The translations under genes were made by a program, and so were the position numbers. This document shows, piece by piece, positions 32,171 to 42,800 of a DNA stretch of 42,800 nucleotides. Below the pieces are notes generated by a model. The model made no database searches. It saw nothing but the letters and a program-made list of their open reading frames with translations, and was not told the DNA's origin. The stretch is taken from assembly GCA_000697055.1 (NCBI GenBank), contig JNDT01002002.1, forward strand, positions 1 through 42,800, given 5' to 3'. Positions within the stretch are counted from its first letter, which is position 1, and each line of letters opens with the position of its first letter. Source of the DNA: Saksenaea vasiformis B4078. Lineage: Eukaryota > Mucoromycota > Mucoromycetes > Mucorales > Saksenaeaceae.

Positions 32171-33064
32171 ATGGTGAAGACGACAATCATAGCGCGTGTA
32201 TCCGATGGCTTGCCTTTGGCAGCCAGTATGGACGATGAGCAGGTGAGCTATAAACAGGGTGCAGAATGAGGATTGTTAGCACACACAAGGAACATCACCG
32301 TTTAACCGTTTTTTTTTCCAGGTGGAAATGGAGTTATCAGAATACAAGGCGCAGGCAAAGAGTATTTTCAAAAGACTTGGCGTTAATTCCGAACCGAGAT
32401 GTTCCATTGATTCTGGTCCTTATGGTTTCCAGTAAGATCGGATGGGCGGAGTGTATACAACGGCTAAACTGAAATGGCCCTCAGCTATATCATTGAAGGC
32501 AGTGTCTGCTATCTCTGTATCTGCGATAAGTCGTATCCTCGCAAGCTCGCTTTTAGTTATTTGGAGGAATTAGCCAAGGAATTCAACATGAGTTATGGCA
32601 ATGAAGTGGAAAAGCCAACGCTGCGACCTTACGCCTTTGTGAAGTTCGGTACGGCATGAGCAAAAAACAAACACAGCAACGTGTCTTGAACTATCTTTTA
32701 GATACATTCATGCAGAAGACAAAAAAGATATACCAAGACACGCGAATGCAACATAATTTGTCAAAATTGAACGAAGACTTGCAGGATGTAACTCGAATCA
32801 TGACAAAAAATATGGAAGATCTTCTTTGGCGGGGCGATAGTTTAGATCGTAAGCATACAATAGGTGGGCTGAATTGGTTAAAAACCCCTTACTTTTTGTG
32901 TAGGTATGAGCCATATTTCGGGTGAACTGAGGGACAGTGCCAAACTGTTTGAAGATAGAGCACGTCATCTCAATTGGCAGGCACTGTACCGCAAATATGG
33001 TCCTCCTGCAATTATCGTCTCTGTGATCATGTTTGTATTATTACTTAGATACTACTGGTTCTAA
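32171..33064 (+). CDS. SEC22: Vesicle R-SNARE Sec22
   Basis: Five exons (32171-32242, 32322-32431, 32485-32648, 32702-32848, 32904-33064) give 217 codons, the normal Sec22 length. The N-terminal longin domain starts TTIIARVSDGLPLAASMDD and includes YIIEGSVCYLCICDKSYPRK and AFSYLEELAKEF. The SNARE helix follows (KLNEDLQDVTRIMTKNMEDL, then LLWRGDSLDRMSHISGELR), and the chain ends in a single C-terminal membrane anchor (AIIVSVIMFVLLLRYYWF). Sec22 works in ER-Golgi fusion in both directions with Sed5, Bos1 and Bet1 or with the Ufe1 complex. The kinase gene Yak1 starts 168 bp downstream on the same strand. Confidence 0.96.
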
Positions 33065-33232
33065 GCAAAGGAAGAGAGAAATAGTGAACTATTTGAGTTT
33101 TTTTTTTTTGATGTGGGCGCTGGCAAAAAGGATGGACCAATCAATTTTAGCGGAAGCACTCCCGCATGAATCTGCTGTGCTGAAACACCGTGACGTTCTG
33201 GCTCGTCGCCTTTTCTTCCTCTTGCTTCCCTA

Positions 33233-35164
<1,932 letters not shown>

Positions 35165-35354
35165 AGCATCTCATACTCTATTATTAACGTGCGTCTTGAC
35201 ACTCTACCGATGATTTTACTGCCTCCCAGTCTTACTCTTTCCCCGCACAAAACGCCACTACAGCACTAAATTGTTTCTAGGTTAATGATGCTGTTGATAG
35301 CGGTGAAAGGTGTGTATATTTGCAGAAAACCAACGATCTTTTCTTTATAGAATG

Positions 35355-40374
<5,020 letters not shown>

Positions 40375-41613
40375 CGCGACAAAACACGAAACGCGTAAGA
40401 ATGGCGATTTCAAGGGACAAAATATTCAAAACTCAGAAGTCACGTCGTGTCAGTGGATAGACGTGAAGCTGGTTTCTGCATGTGAACTCGGCGCCGCTTA
40501 AACAGGGACAACCAAAAATGGTAAAGAAGAAAACCGTTAAGGGACGCCAGATCTGCAACATGTTGCAAATGATGTAGGTTAATTCGCTATCAGGTTTAAT
40601 CTTCATTACGCACCTATGTATTGTTTGAAAATTCGGTACGAAGGACCTACGCAACCATATCGTTGCGATAGGTCGAACTACACCTGGGGTGAGCTCGTGC
40701 CGTCTACATCCGCATGATATTGCTATCAGTGTCCGTGCTCTTAATAAGCGGAGAATCACATAAAAGCGTCTCGTCTCCAGTATCCGTCCTTGTATCCTAC
40801 CAGTACAAGCAGTCGTTCACATTTATCAGCAGTTTGATGAAAAAGGTGTAGTAAACGTTGAGCAACTCACCTTAGTGCTTGCATGCAAGAAAAGAACAGC
40901 AGCTCCTGGAGAAGAGATCAGCGTATCCGTATTTATATTATCTTTTATCTGGGCTTTTAAAGAAAGCCAGCTCTATTTTGCTCACCTCACTAGCACCAGA
41001 AGCAGCCTCGGTAAGTTGTGGCGTCTTCGATAGTACCCAGCAACGCCCAAGAGCACGACATATATATGACTAGACGATAAAATTATAAAATTCTTATCTT
41101 GCCCTTCTTTTGTGTTTCACCGCGTCCATTGATCCCTATTTTGTAACGAGTATCCCCGCTTTGAAAGAAATGATATTTAGAAGAGCCAATCGTTCCCATT
41201 TTTGGCAGGTGGCCCAAATTCGGAATTGTCGCGTTTCCGTAATCATCCTTCAAAACGAAAGAATTCGTCGGGACTGACACCAGGTTCCCGGTTCTCTCGG
41301 ACAATTATGAAACTTTTAAGACAGTATAAAAGTTATATACAATCTTTGTTAAGAAGAAAAGAAAATGCCTACGATAATCAGTTCAGGAGAGGTGCATGAA
41401 GACATCTAGACAGTAAAATCTACAGACAGTCTCTGTATGTTGTCAATGAATACGTACTAAAATAAGCAAAGACAGTGCATTGTAAAGATGATTGAATTGC
41501 TTATTAATCATACTTCATTTAGTTATATCTGTGAAACAAACAAACGAGATAAGAAACAGGCGTATGGCGTAACAGTAAGCCTCTTCTTTCCCTTTTTTTC
41601 CTCTTTTGCGAAT
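40375..41613. other. Intergenic region between SMC3 and the glycosyltransferase gene
   Basis: Divergent promoters for SMC3 (minus) and the UDP-glycosyltransferase (plus) must lie here. Short open frames (40433-40759 minus, 41083-41304 minus, 41202-41399 plus) show no family signature or clear exon joins. A small minus-strand gene around 41083-41304 cannot be ruled out. Confidence 0.35.
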
Positions 41614-42800
41614 ATGCGAGGGTTTATAGGCATTGTGCTAATTATTGCGGCAATTCTATGCCTAACAGTTAATGCGCAGCCGGAACGTGTAGTCCAAGAT
41701 TTCCGCACGCCCAAGAAAATAGCGTTTTCCGCGTTTTATGGAGGCGCCTCTCATATAAACTGGGTCTTGGAAATCTTAGACGAACTTGCAGAGCGGGGAC
41801 ACCAAGTAATATTTTTGACCAAGGCAAGGGCATTGAAAGCATGAGGTTTCCTGATGGGCTTACCGCGTCAGAATAGGATGATCAAATCAAATTTGGAAAT
41901 ACTCACCCGAGGATTAACACCCATTCCCTCGGCACACAATCCGTAGCCCCGCGTGATTCGATAGACCAAGTGATGCATAAAGATATGATTCAATTGTTTA
42001 AGACAAGATTTCCAGCAAGACTTGTATCGTACAGGGACGGTAATATTCCCATTGGATATATTTGCTTACCCAGATGTTGCCTCCAGACTACCTTGCGTTG
42101 AAACATATGTTTCGGGATTCTGCTATTGACTTGGTCATCTGTGATTATTTCAATTCCGCCTGTATAGACGTGGCATATACGCTCGATATCCCGTTTATAG
42201 TCACCTTAACAGGAGCCTGGACGGCAGGTCGGTACAAATTATCCTAGGTTCAGTTTAATAACTCCCGCAAAGATGCGATAGCTCCTTACAGCAACAGTTT
42301 GTTTGCCTATATGGAGGATCCCATAACTCTTTATCAATCGCTTGGAAAACGATTCTATAACAATTTCATTCTTCCGTTCGTAGCTGAGAACAGATTGAGC
42401 GAACTCAGACAGCGCTTTGTACAGGAACAACAACAAGCTGGGGTAAAAGATCCTCTACTACAGTCCGATGATCGGATAGTTGATTCGCTCAAGATTGTCA
42501 ATAATGCTTTTGGTATCGAGCCGCCGCGGACAGTAGGCCCATTAGTAGAATTTATCGGTCCTATCTACTCAAAAAGTTATGCACCGTTAACCAAAGATCT
42601 GGAACAGTTCCTGAACACTCACGAGAGAGTTGTCTACGTTGCATTCGGTCAACATGCTGTGCTACCGACAGAAGATGTGACATTAATATTGACAGCTCTT
42701 CTGGAAAATCTAGAGCAGGGTGCTTTAGACGGAATCCTATGGGCAGGCAAAGCAAGCAGATTACCCACGTCTGTGACCACTTCGGCAAATAACACCTATG
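41614..42800 (+). CDS. UDP-glycosyltransferase (GT1 family), truncated by the window end
   Basis: Exons seen are 41614-41823, 41877-42023, 42074-42227 and 42273 to beyond the window. The N-terminus is a signal peptide (MRGFIGIVLIIAAILCLTVN) and the mature part starts with the acceptor-binding domain (IAFSAFYGGASHINWVLEIL, GHQVIFLTK), typical of UDP-glucuronosyl/glucosyltransferases of fungi and animals. DLVICDYFNSACIDVAYTL and the inter-domain stretch VEFIGPIYSKSYAPL follow, then VVYVAFGQHAVLP, the start of the UDP-sugar-binding half. Such enzymes glycosylate small lipophilic molecules or sterols in the ER lumen. Intron 1 has a GC donor (GCAAGG). The UGT signature motif and transmembrane anchor lie beyond the window, so the sugar donor cannot be predicted. 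Confidence 0.9.

Noticed and set aside
31942..32238. 98-codon plus frame before Sec22
   Set aside because: Runs from the tandem repeat into the first Sec22 exon in a different frame.
41083..41304. 73-codon minus frame between SMC3 and the glycosyltransferase
   Set aside because: Composition looks somewhat protein-like, but no family, no start context and no joining exons were found.

Overview
The window is nuclear DNA of a filamentous fungus, most probably an early-diverging one (Mucoromycota, Mucorales-like). Supporting signs are moderate A+T, very short GT-AG introns (mostly 43-63 nt, several per gene) with CTAAY-like branch points, closely packed genes, and fungal-type housekeeping proteins. 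The genus cannot be fixed from sequence alone. I rebuilt exons by hand from splice signals and protein-family conservation. For the genes where I summed every exon the total is divisible by three, which is good internal support.

Left end (1-3.5 kb): A+T-rich and gene-poor, with one tRNA-Gly(GCC) and a cluster of decayed LTR-like repeats carrying TATAAATA boxes on the minus strand; one repeat contains a perfectly phased heat-shock element. 3.5-9.3 kb: a DeSI/PPPDE isopeptidase (+), an AT-hook protein (+), a BAP31/Yet3 ER protein (+), and an ATRIP/Rad26-like checkpoint protein (-). 9.3-12.2 kb: mostly non-coding. 12.2-14 kb: isocitrate lyase (+). 14-16.7 kb: no convincing gene. 16.8-19.3 kb: a multidomain protein with two cyclic-nucleotide-binding domains, an F-box and leucine-rich repeats (+). 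19.7-25.5 kb: a small unknown protein, a TLC-domain membrane protein and importin-11 (all -). 26.5-30 kb: exosome subunit RRP45 and the mitochondrial branched-chain dihydrolipoyl acyltransferase E2 (+). 30-32.2 kb: a doubtful membrane-protein gene, a pogo-like transposase relic and a tandem repeat. 32.2-35.2 kb: R-SNARE Sec22 and kinase Yak1 (+). 35.4-40.4 kb: cohesin SMC3 (-). 41.6 kb to the end: the start of a UDP-glycosyltransferase (+), cut by the window edge.

The genes do not form one pathway; this is an ordinary eukaryotic mixture (ubiquitin and SUMO biology, ER trafficking, DNA damage and cohesion, carbon metabolism, nuclear transport, RNA decay). Several neighbours are convergent and tightly spaced (BAP31/ATRIP, Yak1/SMC3). 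The most unusual item is the cNMP-binding/F-box/LRR protein, which could act as a cAMP-controlled ubiquitin-ligase adaptor and is not a PKA regulatory subunit by its layout. Other items worth checking are GC-AG introns supported by homology and the heat-shock element within a repeat.
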